From positions 4,748,501 to 4,812,500 of the forward strand of contig NZ_JAUSZA010000001.1 in assembly GCF_030817215.1 (NCBI RefSeq): DNA of 64,000 bases, written 5' to 3'. The notes under the pieces are model-generated. The model did no database searches, was not told where the DNA came from, and saw nothing but the letters and a program-made list of their open reading frames with translations. Each line of letters opens with the position of its first letter. Within the stretch, counting starts at the first letter, position 1. The position numbers and the translations under genes are program-made. This DNA is from Paenibacillus sp. V4I3. Its GTDB lineage: Bacteria; Bacillota; Bacilli; Paenibacillales; NBRC-103111. Shown one piece after another: positions 56,052-63,740 of this stretch.

Positions 56052-56759
56052 TTATTTTGCTCGGGTGATCATTTTTCGGAAATCCCTGGTTTTTGCAACT
56101 ATCTGGCTTCTTGATAGAAGATGGTCGTCACTGGCTTTCCATGTGTGGCCTTTTTTGTTTTTTCTGCGGATCATTACATAATTGTAAGGACTTGAGGAGT
56201 ATACTTTAAAGTGATTAATCCTGCATCTCTTTGCAAAGATCACATCTTCATTTAGTGAAACTTTTGGAAATCGGACTTTATTAAAAACACGCCTTTTAAA
56301 AAAAATGGTTCCACCGGTCACCCATTTCACGTATTTATGTTGTTTTTTGGGTGAGTGGAGGATGAGCAGATTTTTCCTTTTGATAAAAGCCAGATAAGCT
56401 CTTTTTCCCACAACATGTGCTTTCGAACGACGCATCGCCTTTATCTGCTCTGTCAAATAATATTTGGAGTAGTAGTCATCATCATCGAATTTTGCAATAT
56501 AGGGGTGCTTCGTCTGTTTTATTGCGTAATTCAGACACTCACCCAAAGAGACTTTTTCCCGCCTCTTGTAAACGGAAACATTTTTATGGTCTTTTGTTTT
56601 TTTGCGGTACTTGGATAATTTCATGCCGTTTTTATTTAATACGATAATTAATTCTTTTATCGGGTAACGCTGTCTTTTATAATTTGCCAAGACATTACCA
56701 ATAAAACTTGGCCTATTCGTACACGTAATGATCGATATTCCCCGCTTTCTTTGGCTCAC
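56052..56759 (-). CDS. GT2-family glycosyltransferase
   Basis: 235 residues. RGISIITCTNRPSFIGNVLA opens the GT-A fold, LGECLNYAIK and KFDDDDYYSKYY give the nucleotide-sugar/metal motif, GGTIFFKR and NEDVIFAKRC the acceptor-side acidic motif. Unusually rich in Lys/Arg. Cytoplasmic. It lies 37 nt downstream of a mini-kinase gene on the same strand and is probably co-transcribed. GGAGGAGA ribosome site. Modification of a spore or surface protein is a reasonable guess, given the collagen-like protein next door, but unproven. Confidence 0.88.
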   Translation of the reverse strand: MSQRKRGISIITCTNRPSFIGNVLANYKRQRYPIKELIIVLNKNGMKLSKYRKKTKDHKNVSVYKRREKVSLGECLNYAIKQTKHPYIAKFDDDDYYSKYYLTEQIKAMRRSKAHVVGKRAYLAFIKRKNLLILHSPKKQHKYVKWVTGGTIFFKRRVFNKVRFPKVSLNEDVIFAKRCRINHFKVYSSSPYNYVMIRRKNKKGHTWKASDDHLLSRSQIVAKTRDFRKMITRAK

Positions 56760-56796
56760 GATATCTCCTCCCAGAATTTAAAAATACGAGTGCATT

Positions 56797-57201
56797 TCAC
56801 TTTTTGCGGCGGTTTTCAAAATTCCCATAATCAATAAAAACGATTCGTCCATTACTTTTTAAACGTAGGTTATTAGAATTAAGATCATGAGGAATGATTC
56901 CATTCCTCATGAATGTCCTTCTCAAAGAGAATAGTTTTCGTTTATATTTTTTTGATCTGGGAAACATCCGACTGTACTTTTTCATTACTAAAATGCGATA
57001 TCCATAGCCATAAGTTGTGATTTTTCCCAGGTGTTTTTTGATCCTAGATGGAGCTGATTTATATACAATTATTTCTTTCTTGTTGCTTAATCTCCCATTT
57101 TTAGATTTAGCCACTTTTATTACACGGCGATTACCCAAATCATATACTATTCGCCACTTACCTACCCCGATAACTTTCATTTTTTTAATCTTCTTTTTCA
57201 T
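56797..57201 (-). CDS. Mini protein-kinase-like protein (YrzF-like), copy with intact catalytic loop
   Basis: 134 residues from ATG 57201 (GAGGGG upstream; the longer reading adds unrelated residues). A minimal kinase fold: glycine loop IGVGKWRIVYDLG, VIKVAK with the ATP Lys, helix-C Glu in NKKEIIVYKS, hinge ILVMKKYSR, catalytic loop GIIPHDLNSNNLRL with HD and Asn, and metal motif VFIDYGNF (DYG for DFG). Only about half the size of a eukaryotic-type kinase domain. Very basic. Paralogues lie at 57404 and 60161. The GT2 gene follows in the same transcript. Target unknown. Confidence 0.75.
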   Translation of the reverse strand: MKKKIKKMKVIGVGKWRIVYDLGNRRVIKVAKSKNGRLSNKKEIIVYKSAPSRIKKHLGKITTYGYGYRILVMKKYSRMFPRSKKYKRKLFSLRRTFMRNGIIPHDLNSNNLRLKSNGRIVFIDYGNFENRRKK

Positions 57202-57403
57202 GTAACAATGATCCCCTCTCGTCAAAAGGTGTCGTGTTATTCTATTCAACATTGATAATAAGTTACAAAATATACCATAATTAGGCTTCGGTGAGTGGTG
57301 GCCAAGGAAAAATTTTGTAAGCACTGCGGATGGGTGTGGTGACATCGACTGGTATTACTGAATATTTCAACAATCACTCCCGCTAGTTGAACAAAACGCA
57401 CAA

Positions 57404-58804
57404 TTAATATTGATATTTAAAATTTCCATAGTCAATCACAACGATCTCCCCGTCAGAATTAAGACGCAAGTTTTGATAATTGGGTCCATCACGACCTGAA
57501 ATCTCATAAGGAATTATTCGATTTCTCCTAAATTTCCCTTTCATATTAAAAAATTTTTTCATGTTTTCCTTATTTCTCCGGAAATTTGTTTTATAATTTT
57601 TCATTATTATCCAATTATATCTATCATCGTGCTTTAGGATGTGGCCAAGATGTTTTTTTATATCGGTTGGGGATGTCATGCATATTGTTACTTCTTTCTT
57701 GTTACTTTTTATCCCATATTTAGACTTGGCTACCTTTAGAACGTAACCATTACCCAGATCATATACAACTCGTCTTGAACCCAAACCGATAATGTTTTTA
57801 CCTTGTATCATTTTTTTGATATTTTTGTCTAATGATACAAGATCTGCTCTCAGTGATTGGTTGCATGTTATTCTATTCGTTTTACTTATTCGTTTTCGTT
57901 TATTGTTTTTTCGAGAACCCGGCGGCCCGAAAGGTCCAGGCTCACATTGTAATCCTTGCGTTTCAGGAGGCTCGGGGTAGCCTTCCAGTCCTAGGGTTAT
58001 TTGAGGATCTGGTAAACTGACAGGTCCGGATTCCCCTAGAAGTCCCGTTGGTCCTTGCATTACGGGGCAGGTAATTCGTATGGCAAAGGCGCCGGGCGCG
58101 GTGGGGAAATTGGCGGAATTAGTGTCTTCAGTCACGTATGCGTTACCGACCAAAGAATAACCTGTATGATAACCTTCGGTCATCTCAAATCCAACGCTTT
58201 GGCTTCCATCCGCTTCGGCTCTAATTACAAACCGGTATTCGACTGGGTTTTGGATGTGATCCTTTTTCTGATAATCCACTGGTTTGAGGTCCATGAACGT
58301 CCCGAAGGGGGTAACGATCAATAAATTACCGGAATCATCGATCCGGATCTCGTCTGCCCCCTCACAGATGAACCGAATATCCTCCATCCGGGCACCCGGC
58401 TGCAGCATCACATCATATTTCATATTCCCTTCGTGTCCTTGAAATACCACATCAATGCCAGGCCACATCTGCCGGTAGACGACTTCCCGATAGATGGGGA
58501 GATTCGAATAATGTTCATTAGGATCGCTACCGCGTCCTGTTTCCGGTGATGTTCCTTCAGGGGTCACGTCAGAACGGGCATTCAAAAAACGCAGAGCCAG
58601 ACTCGGTTTATGAAAAAACGATAGTTTAGGATCAAACTCAAAGAAGGTCATCCCTACTTGTTCCTGACTAAAGGTATAACAAAATTCTTTGCCTTCCGCA
58701 TAGAACCGAACCGCATCATTGAACTGTCCACCATTGGGAACAAACACTATAGGAAGCCCATAAGTCTCCAATATTCTCTGTTTCGTCTCTTCCTCAGGCT
58801 GCAT
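57404..58804 (-). CDS. Fusion: DUF7948/SBBP-like head, collagen-like linker and mini-kinase tail
   Basis: 466 residues, ATG behind AGAAAGGGG. Residues 1-240: LPIVFVPNGGQFNDAVRFYA, WPGIDVVFQGHEGNMKYDVM and VGNAYVTEDTNSANFPTAPG follow the N-terminal domain and first SBBP repeat of secreted beta-propeller proteins. Residues about 250-305 hold imperfect collagen-like triplets (GPTGLLGESGP, EPGPFGPPGS). From about 340: IIGLGSRRVVYDLGNGYVLK, NKKEVTICM and VVIDYGNF, a mini-kinase domain. Its catalytic loop reads IIPYEISGRDGPNYQNLRL, so the HD pair is replaced. No signal peptide. Either a deletion fusion or a genuine chimera; the frame is uninterrupted throughout. Confidence 0.7.
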   Translation of the reverse strand: MQPEEETKQRILETYGLPIVFVPNGGQFNDAVRFYAEGKEFCYTFSQEQVGMTFFEFDPKLSFFHKPSLALRFLNARSDVTPEGTSPETGRGSDPNEHYSNLPIYREVVYRQMWPGIDVVFQGHEGNMKYDVMLQPGARMEDIRFICEGADEIRIDDSGNLLIVTPFGTFMDLKPVDYQKKDHIQNPVEYRFVIRAEADGSQSVGFEMTEGYHTGYSLVGNAYVTEDTNSANFPTAPGAFAIRITCPVMQGPTGLLGESGPVSLPDPQITLGLEGYPEPPETQGLQCEPGPFGPPGSRKNNKRKRISKTNRITCNQSLRADLVSLDKNIKKMIQGKNIIGLGSRRVVYDLGNGYVLKVAKSKYGIKSNKKEVTICMTSPTDIKKHLGHILKHDDRYNWIIMKNYKTNFRRNKENMKKFFNMKGKFRRNRIIPYEISGRDGPNYQNLRLNSDGEIVVIDYGNFKYQY

Positions 58805-59016
58805 GGGATCTTGTTTCCCCTTTCTAACTCATGCCATGAGTTCATTTACACTGATACATAGATACGTATGTCCATAAATGCTTGATTGGGTATGCACCCT
58901 AGATATAAATAAATAGGCATGTAACCTTTGTACCAAATCCGGTTGTTTTATACCCTGGTAGAGGCAACATACTTGTTATTATACGTCCTATAAAAATAGG
59001 AGAAGGGGGTATATAT

Positions 59017-59407
59017 ATGAATTACAGTGAGGCTGTAATGCTAGGGTTAGTAGAAAAATCAACGCTATCGACAACGATGGAAGGTTTCTAGTCGTTTCGC
59101 CCGACAAATTCCTAAATCTAGATAAGAAAATGCCAGATGCTGTCTGGTACGAAATGCGGGATAATGCTGATATTGAGTATAAAGGGAAGGCGCTGAGATT
59201 ACTGCTATTGATTCTGGAAAAGGCGATGCGAGTGGGAGAGTCACAGATATAGAGAAAGCCGGTGAAGGCGTAAACGAGATGTGGATCATTGAAGTGGATG
59301 GGGTAAAGTATCGGTTGCTTCGATTTACTCAAGTGTGGATGAAGGAAACACGTTCGAACGTCTCTGACATCAAGGTCGGGGACAAGAAAATGGCAATACG
59401 AAACTAG
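59017..59407 (+). pseudogene. Frameshifted hypothetical gene
   Basis: ATG behind AGAAGGGGG starts NYSEAVMLGLVEKS; a shift leads to INAIDNDGRFLVVSPDKFLN and MPDAVWYEMRDNADIEYKGK; another to ITAIDSGKGDASGRVTDIEK and GVNEMWIIEVDGVKYRLLRF, ending at 59407. Pieced together it is about 130 residues, unrecognised, with at least two frameshifts. Confidence 0.55.
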
Positions 59408-59466
59408 GCGCAGCTATGACGTTTTTTTCATAAGGCTGCGTCTCGTGTTTTAATATGAGCGAGTTA

Positions 59467-59850
59467 TTATGAGGCGTCGGGAGCAGCGATTGTTACTGTA
59501 AAACCAAGGTTCTCAAACTTACGAATGAATTGTTTGACGATGACACCTTGCTTTCGTTTTTTGGTGTGTGCAACAACAACAGCCGCTTTACGACCATCTT
59601 TACGTGCTGCGATTCGCCTGTATAGGGCTCCGAGATAATTGTCAGATCTGCATACGGATTGTGAAGTTTAAAAAAGTGTCGATCGGAGATATTTGTTTTC
59701 TTTGCGAGTTTTCGAGGGTTTTCGTTTACCAGCACTTTCGTTGTGGCATGGCACAAGACCGATCCATGAGCAAAGGTAGGCTGCCCAATTTCGGCTAATA
59801 TTTGTTCAGCGGTACGTCGGGCAATCCCAGGAATCGTATCATGTGTGCCA
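59467..59850 (-). pseudogene. IS110-family transposase remnant (C-terminal third)
   Basis: Minus strand: TIPGIARRTAEQILAEIG, the helix-hairpin-helix of the Transposase_20 domain; then, after shifts, GKRKPSKTRKENKYLRSTLF, ALYRRIAARKDGRKAAVVVA and KFENLGFTVTI. At least two frameshifts and a stop. Its 3' end matches the scar at 16608-16730. The 270 nt between it and the kinase fragment at 60119 hold nothing recognisable. Confidence 0.85.
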
Positions 59851-60118
59851 AATTATTTGAGAAGTAGGGATGACGTTAATGGGATTAACACTGGAATTCT
59901 TACTTGGTAATGAAAAGAAGATTGTTTAAGCGATGAAGGAATTTGATCGGTGTTATAATTGGGTTTATTTGTATTCTTACTTTTAATTTCATATGGAATA
60001 ATGTCATTTTGCCAAAAAAATCCCTTAGTTTATCTAATTTCCGAAGATATTTTTTGAGATGAAGGATTGTTTTGATATGTTATCCATTTGACCCATCAAT
60101 ATCCATTCCTATAATCGA

Positions 60119-60157
60119 TTACTTCGCAATTCGTTTCGATCCAGACCCGATGATATT
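60119..60157 (-). pseudogene. N-terminal scrap of a fourth mini-kinase
   Basis: Directly after the stop of the 60161 gene the minus strand reads KNIIGSGSKRIAK then a stop, equal in pattern to NIIGLGSRRVVYD of the 57404 fusion. Thirteen codons of a further tandem copy survive. Confidence 0.5.
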
Positions 60158-60160
60158 TTT

Positions 60161-60604
60161 TTATTTACGGTCATATTTAAAACCTCCATAATCAATGATC
60201 ACGATCTGGCCACCCCGCTTTAACCGAATGTTCGGTGCATGTGGTTTATAATAGTGACGTATCCCCTTTGAAGGAATAATTCCATTTGCCCGAAACGTTT
60301 TTACCAATTTCTTAAGTTTTAGCTTGTAATTTGAAGAAACTGGAAATTTACGATCATATTTTTTCATGGCAATCCAGTGATATTCTTTATGGTACTCTTT
60401 AATCTTAGCTAAATATTTTTTAATTGGTTTCAATAAGGAATTATAAATATTTACTTCAATATGGTTACAACTAATCCCGTTTTTTGATTTGGCAATCTTT
60501 ATAACATAACCGTTTCCTAAATCGTACACAATTCGCGTTCCACCAGAGCCAATGTGTTTCTTCCCTTTTATTTTTCGCTTAATGGTATCGTCCAGTTTAA
60601 TTAT
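60161..60604 (-). CDS. Mini-kinase-like protein without catalytic Asp, start codon unclear
   Basis: The frame is homologous from about codon 20: HIGSGGTRIVYDLGNGYVIK, NHIEVNIYN, WIAMKKYDRKFP, GIIPSKGIRHYYKPHAPN and VIIDYGGFKYDRK. The catalytic-loop HD of the 56797 copy is SK here, so phosphotransfer is doubtful. The open frame extends to GAGGGATCACC followed by ATA at 60604, exactly where ATG would be expected; the first standard start is a GTG (60529) inside the glycine loop. So the gene either uses ATA, or lost its start by a G-to-A change and is silent. 147 codons. Confidence 0.55.
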   Translation of the reverse strand: MIKLDDTIKRKIKGKKHIGSGGTRIVYDLGNGYVIKIAKSKNGISCNHIEVNIYNSLLKPIKKYLAKIKEYHKEYHWIAMKKYDRKFPVSSNYKLKLKKLVKTFRANGIIPSKGIRHYYKPHAPNIRLKRGGQIVIIDYGGFKYDRK

Positions 60605-60792
60605 GGTGATCCCTCATTTCTAACATGAAGATTATTGGTCAAATTAGTATATGCCAAGAATCACGGATTGGAATGTAAATATAAACAACTATGCTGAGAA
60701 GTCAACTTGATAACGTAACTTGAATACGGAAAATGGGGTAAAAATGATCCTCTTCTAAAACAACAGAGATTAATAAATCTTTTGAAATCAAC

Positions 60793-61312
60793 TTGTTGGC
60801 TAACGTCGACCAGAAACACTTGGGTGGCGGCGCTCATTCGACCACAGGCACGTTTACCGATACTGCACCTATACTGCGGCTGTTATACTCACGTGTAGGT
60901 CAACCTTACGCCGGTAATGCCAACGCCTTTTCCTTTAACGACCAGCAAGGCATGTGCCCGGAATGCAATGGCGTCGGCCGCAAGCTCGGAGTGGATTTGG
61001 AAAAATCTCTGGACAAGTCCAAATCACTTAGGGAAGGCGCCATTTTGCTTCCAGAGAATGGTGTTGACAGCTGGGATTGGAACATTTGTACCCAGTCAGG
61101 TTTGTTTGATAACGACAAAAAGCTGGCCGATTACACCGAGGCGGAAATGGCATAGCTTCTGTACGGCAAACCGCATAAGGTTGAAATGCAAGTCGGAGGT
61201 AAACCTGTAAAATTTAGCTTCGAGGGAATAAGTTCAGCGGCAAGTTACATCAAGCGAGATGTCAAAACACGCTACACTTCGAGACTGGAGAACGCTTGTT
61301 CTGCAAACTCGC
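60793..61312 (+). pseudogene. UvrA-like ABC ATPase fragment
   Basis: TGTFTDTAPILRLLYSRVGQ, AFSFNDQQGMCPECNGVGRK (CxxC zinc-finger half) and, past an in-frame TAG at 61153, LLYGKPHKVEMQVGGKPVKF match the middle of UvrA-type proteins, probably the drug-resistance paralogue group. Both ends are missing. Confidence 0.75.
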
Positions 61313-61458
61313 CATTACCTTTACAGCCGTTCCACAGAAATAGAAAGGGGTACATTTTCCAGTCAGTAATTGCTGCGTGGCTTTTTAATTTTAAGGATAT
61401 ATGTTTGTCTGATAGCAGGGAGTCATTAGTACAAAAAATTCGACTGGAAAAACAACCA

Positions 61459-61741
61459 TCAATATAAGGTCCTCAACGCATCGATGGCGAAAGATTTCAG
61501 TTCTTCAAACCGTCCACTCCGGATTTTCATGGCCCATGCAGGGTCTGACAACAAAGAGCATCCGACTGCCACCAGATCAAATTCGTTACGATCGAGCCTT
61601 TCGATCAAGCCCTCAATGCTGGTGTTCTGGGTCTCTTTCCCTTGCATCAATGAACTCATGAGTTCTTCGTCAAGGCCTACTGATCCGACGGTGATCGTAG
61701 GTTTTCCGGTTATTGCTCGGACCCAGCCGGCCATTGGAGGC
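61459..61741 (-). pseudogene. Old-yellow-enzyme-type oxidoreductase C-terminal fragment
   Basis: Minus strand: GWVRAITGKPTITVGSVGLD, then IERLDRNEFDLVAVGCSLLS and DPAWAMKIRSGRFEELKSF, the FMN-binding C-terminus of NADH:flavin oxidoreductases. The GR of the usual AVGRSLLSDP is GC. The frame upstream runs into the antisense start of the next gene, so the N-terminal two-thirds is gone. Confidence 0.75.
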
Positions 61742-61747
61742 AGTGAA

Positions 61748-62398
61748 ATGATGAATAAGAAAGACCAAGCATCCGTAACATCCACCAGAAGAGCGATTGT
61801 TACGTTGCTGAAACAGCACGGACCTATGGATGCCATTACATTAGCGTCCAAGTTGTCATTGACGGGGATGGTAGTGCGTCAGCATTTATATGAACTACAG
61901 AATCAACAGGTCGTTGAATATGAAGAAGAAGCCCGCCCAATGGGCAGACCTGCTAAAATATGGAGGCTGACGACCGTAGCGAATCGTTGGTTTCCTAACG
62001 GATATTTGCAGTTATCGGTCGATTTGCTCCAATCGATCCGAGCGTCATTCGGAGAAGAAGGGATTGAGAGAGTACTAGAGGTCAAAAATCTTACACAGTA
62101 GAAACAATATCAAGAGCAATTATTGGATGCGACGAATCTGAAGGCCAGGCTACAAAAGCTGTTCATGATGCGCATGAACGAGGGGTATTTCGCAGAAGTA
62201 CAGGAGCAGGAAGACGGAAGTTACTTATTTATACAGAAGCATTGTCCGATCATCGAGGCTGCCAGCGTATGCAACGGTATTTGTTGCAACGAGCTTGAAC
62301 TCTTTCAATCGGTACTGGGTGATCATGTTTCTGTCGAACGTGTAGAGTATCTCTTGTCAGGCGGAAGTCGTTGTGCCTATAGGATAACGGAAATCTAG
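61748..62398 (+). pseudogene. SufR/DeoR-like Cys-rich transcriptional regulator interrupted by a stop
   Basis: Starts ATG-ATG behind TTGGAGGC. Winged helix: AIVTLLKQHGPMDAITLASK and GMVVRQHLYELQNQQVVEYE with RPMGRPAKIWRLT. An in-frame TAG at 62099-62101 cuts it after 117 codons; the same frame continues KARLQKLFMMRMNEGYFAEV, HCPIIEAASVCNGICCNELE and RCAYRITEI, whose cysteines would ligate an Fe-S cluster in SufR-like regulators. One point mutation separates it from an intact gene of 217 codons. Divergent from the oxidoreductase fragment, its probable former target. Confidence 0.8.
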
Positions 62399-62414
62399 TA
62401 CTAAATCCTGCCGT

Positions 62415-62603
62415 TTAAACCGCGGCTAAATCATGTTCTTGTCCTCCGACAACACCACCTAATATATAAGTCTGTCGAGAGTCATAAATCTTTACCGATA
62501 ATAGACCGCGAAAATCGCGGTCTATTATCGGTATAATATCTTGCGGAAGCTGAAACTCTCCAGTAACATGAGCTTCCACGCCAAAGGGGTTTGGCTGATT
62601 CAA
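62415..62603 (-). CDS. Hypothetical short ORF spanning a perfect palindrome
   Basis: The 62-codon frame reads NPFGVEAHVTGEFQLPQDII and ends VYDSRQTYIL-like (IYDSRQTYILGGVVGGQEHD). It looks protein-like at both ends but has a 41-nt palindrome in the middle (IPIIDRDFRGLLSVK), as if a small element had been inserted in-frame. Not recognised, no clear start. Confidence 0.25.
   Translation of the reverse strand: MNQPNPFGVEAHVTGEFQLPQDIIPIIDRDFRGLLSVKIYDSRQTYILGGVVGGQEHDLAAV
62493..62533. repeat. Perfect 19-bp inverted repeat with 3-nt loop
   Basis: TACCGATAATAGACCGCGA, loop AAA, TCGCGGTCTATTATCGGTA: no mismatch. Could be a bidirectional terminator core or an inserted palindromic element; the flanks lack long T-runs. 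Confidence 0.8.
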
Positions 62604-63085
62604 CCCACTCCTCTGCTCCTTTCTCTTTCATCCGCTGTTCGGATAAGGGACATTAACAGTCTCACGAACAAAAAAAATGCAATTAAGGTTACAAAAGAGT
62701 GCATCCAGGTCCAACTGTAGTATTTAATTAATTCGGTATACCTTTCTAAAATGAATTCCACTGTTGTCATTAGAGCACTATATAAAACAGCCTGTGCCAA
62801 TACCCCGACAAGTTTCGAACGTTTCGTTGTTAGGTTGAAGAGAACATTTAACGTTGGGAATGCAAGATAATCGAACAAAACCGCTGATGAGAAGTATTGA
62901 CTGAGAAATCGGACGGGATGTTCGTAATAATGCTGTTCAATTAGAATTACGGGAATAAAACTGCTAAAAAATACGGTAATTAGATATACGTATAAACAAT
63001 CTCCGATAAGTGATTTCTTTAAGATTATGAGTAAACTAATTAAAGAAAGAACAAAAACAGACCATTGAATAATTTGATTATACAT
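62600..63085 (-). CDS. CBO0543-family membrane protein
   Basis: 161 residues with about five membrane helices (SVFVLSLISLLIIL, VYLITVFFSSFIPVILI, VLAQAVLYSALMTTVEFIL, SFVTLIAFFLFVRLLMSLI). EHPVRFLSQYFSSAVLFDYL and LIKYYSWTWMHSF are the conserved loops of the family known as CBO0543, widespread in Bacillales and of unknown function, often linked to sporulating species. Intact among decayed neighbours. Confidence 0.8.
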   Translation of the reverse strand: MYNQIIQWSVFVLSLISLLIILKKSLIGDCLYVYLITVFFSSFIPVILIEQHYYEHPVRFLSQYFSSAVLFDYLAFPTLNVLFNLTTKRSKLVGVLAQAVLYSALMTTVEFILERYTELIKYYSWTWMHSFVTLIAFFLFVRLLMSLIRTADERERSRGVG

Positions 63086-63240
63086 TTGGCTACCTCATTT
63101 CAAAAATCGCACCTAAATGAAAAAATGATTCATGAACTATATATTTCCAAGAAGGAGAATGTTTAATACGTACACGAAGGGGTTATTAAGCTCTAAACAT
63201 TCCTCCCTCTGTATGGACTAAGATTTGGACTTTGTCAAAA

Positions 63241-63307
63241 AAGAGCGCCTCGGTATGATGGGTTTGTGCACGGGTTAGAAACCCAATACCATCAAGGAGG
63301 TGCTCTT
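63241..63307 (+). mobile_element. IS110-type left end with three-part stem-loop
   Basis: Immediately before the transposase start, AAGAGCGCCTC pairs with GAGGTGCTCTT (one G-T), GGTAT with ATACC and GGGTTT with AAACCC, giving one long interrupted hairpin that ends over the ribosome site. IS110 elements carry a structured non-coding (bridge) RNA in this 5' region; whether this is part of it is inferred. Confidence 0.5.
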
Positions 63308-63310
63308 ACT

Positions 63311-63415
63311 ATGAAGTTTAAACAAAACGATGGACAAAATCAACGTATTGAACGAATTACCACCACTCATCTTGTACTAGGTATCGACACCTCGTCTTGC
63401 CGGACGCAAAAGTGA
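63311..63415 (+). pseudogene. IS110-family transposase N-terminal remnant
   Basis: ATG behind AAGGAGG: KFKQNDGQNQRIERITTTHL then VLGIDT, the RNase-H-like start of IS110 transposases (first catalytic Asp). Homology stops at about 63390, where a different sequence begins in another frame. Confidence 0.7.
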
Positions 63416-63495
63416 AGAAGTACAAAGAGAAAGTCCGCAAGATCACCCGAAGGCAGCAAGGGAACAACCTTGACGAAATCAACCCATCATCGTGA
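63391..63495 (+). pseudogene. Group II intron reverse transcriptase C-terminal scrap
   Basis: The frame reads LPDAKVKKYKEKVRKITRRQ then QGNNLDEI, in the style of the start of the maturase-specific domain of group II intron RTs. Fused directly to the IS110 start. Short, so moderate confidence. Confidence 0.5.
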
Positions 63496-63552
63496 CGGTA
63501 GCTTAGGATATCTGAAGAAAAGTAGGGGAGTACGCTAACAAAGAACGATAGC

Positions 63553-63590
63553 AGAGGAGCTTACATCGATGGAGCTCCTCTATTTTTTTT
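63553..63590 (+). terminator. Terminator downstream of a repeat copy
   Basis: AGAGGAGCT pairs with AGCTCCTCT, followed by ATTTTTTTT. It directly follows GCTAACAAAGAACGATAGC (63534-63552), another repeat copy. Confidence 0.8.
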
Positions 63591-63740
63591 GAAATTATCT
63601 CTTGATAAACTCGGTAAATAAAGTATTAGACTGCTGGGTGTTTCAGCATTTACTCCGAAAAATGGAATAAGAATTGCACTTCGGATGGAATCTAACGGAA
63701 GGGTATCCATAAAAACTTTCCGAATGGAGCGTTACTACTT

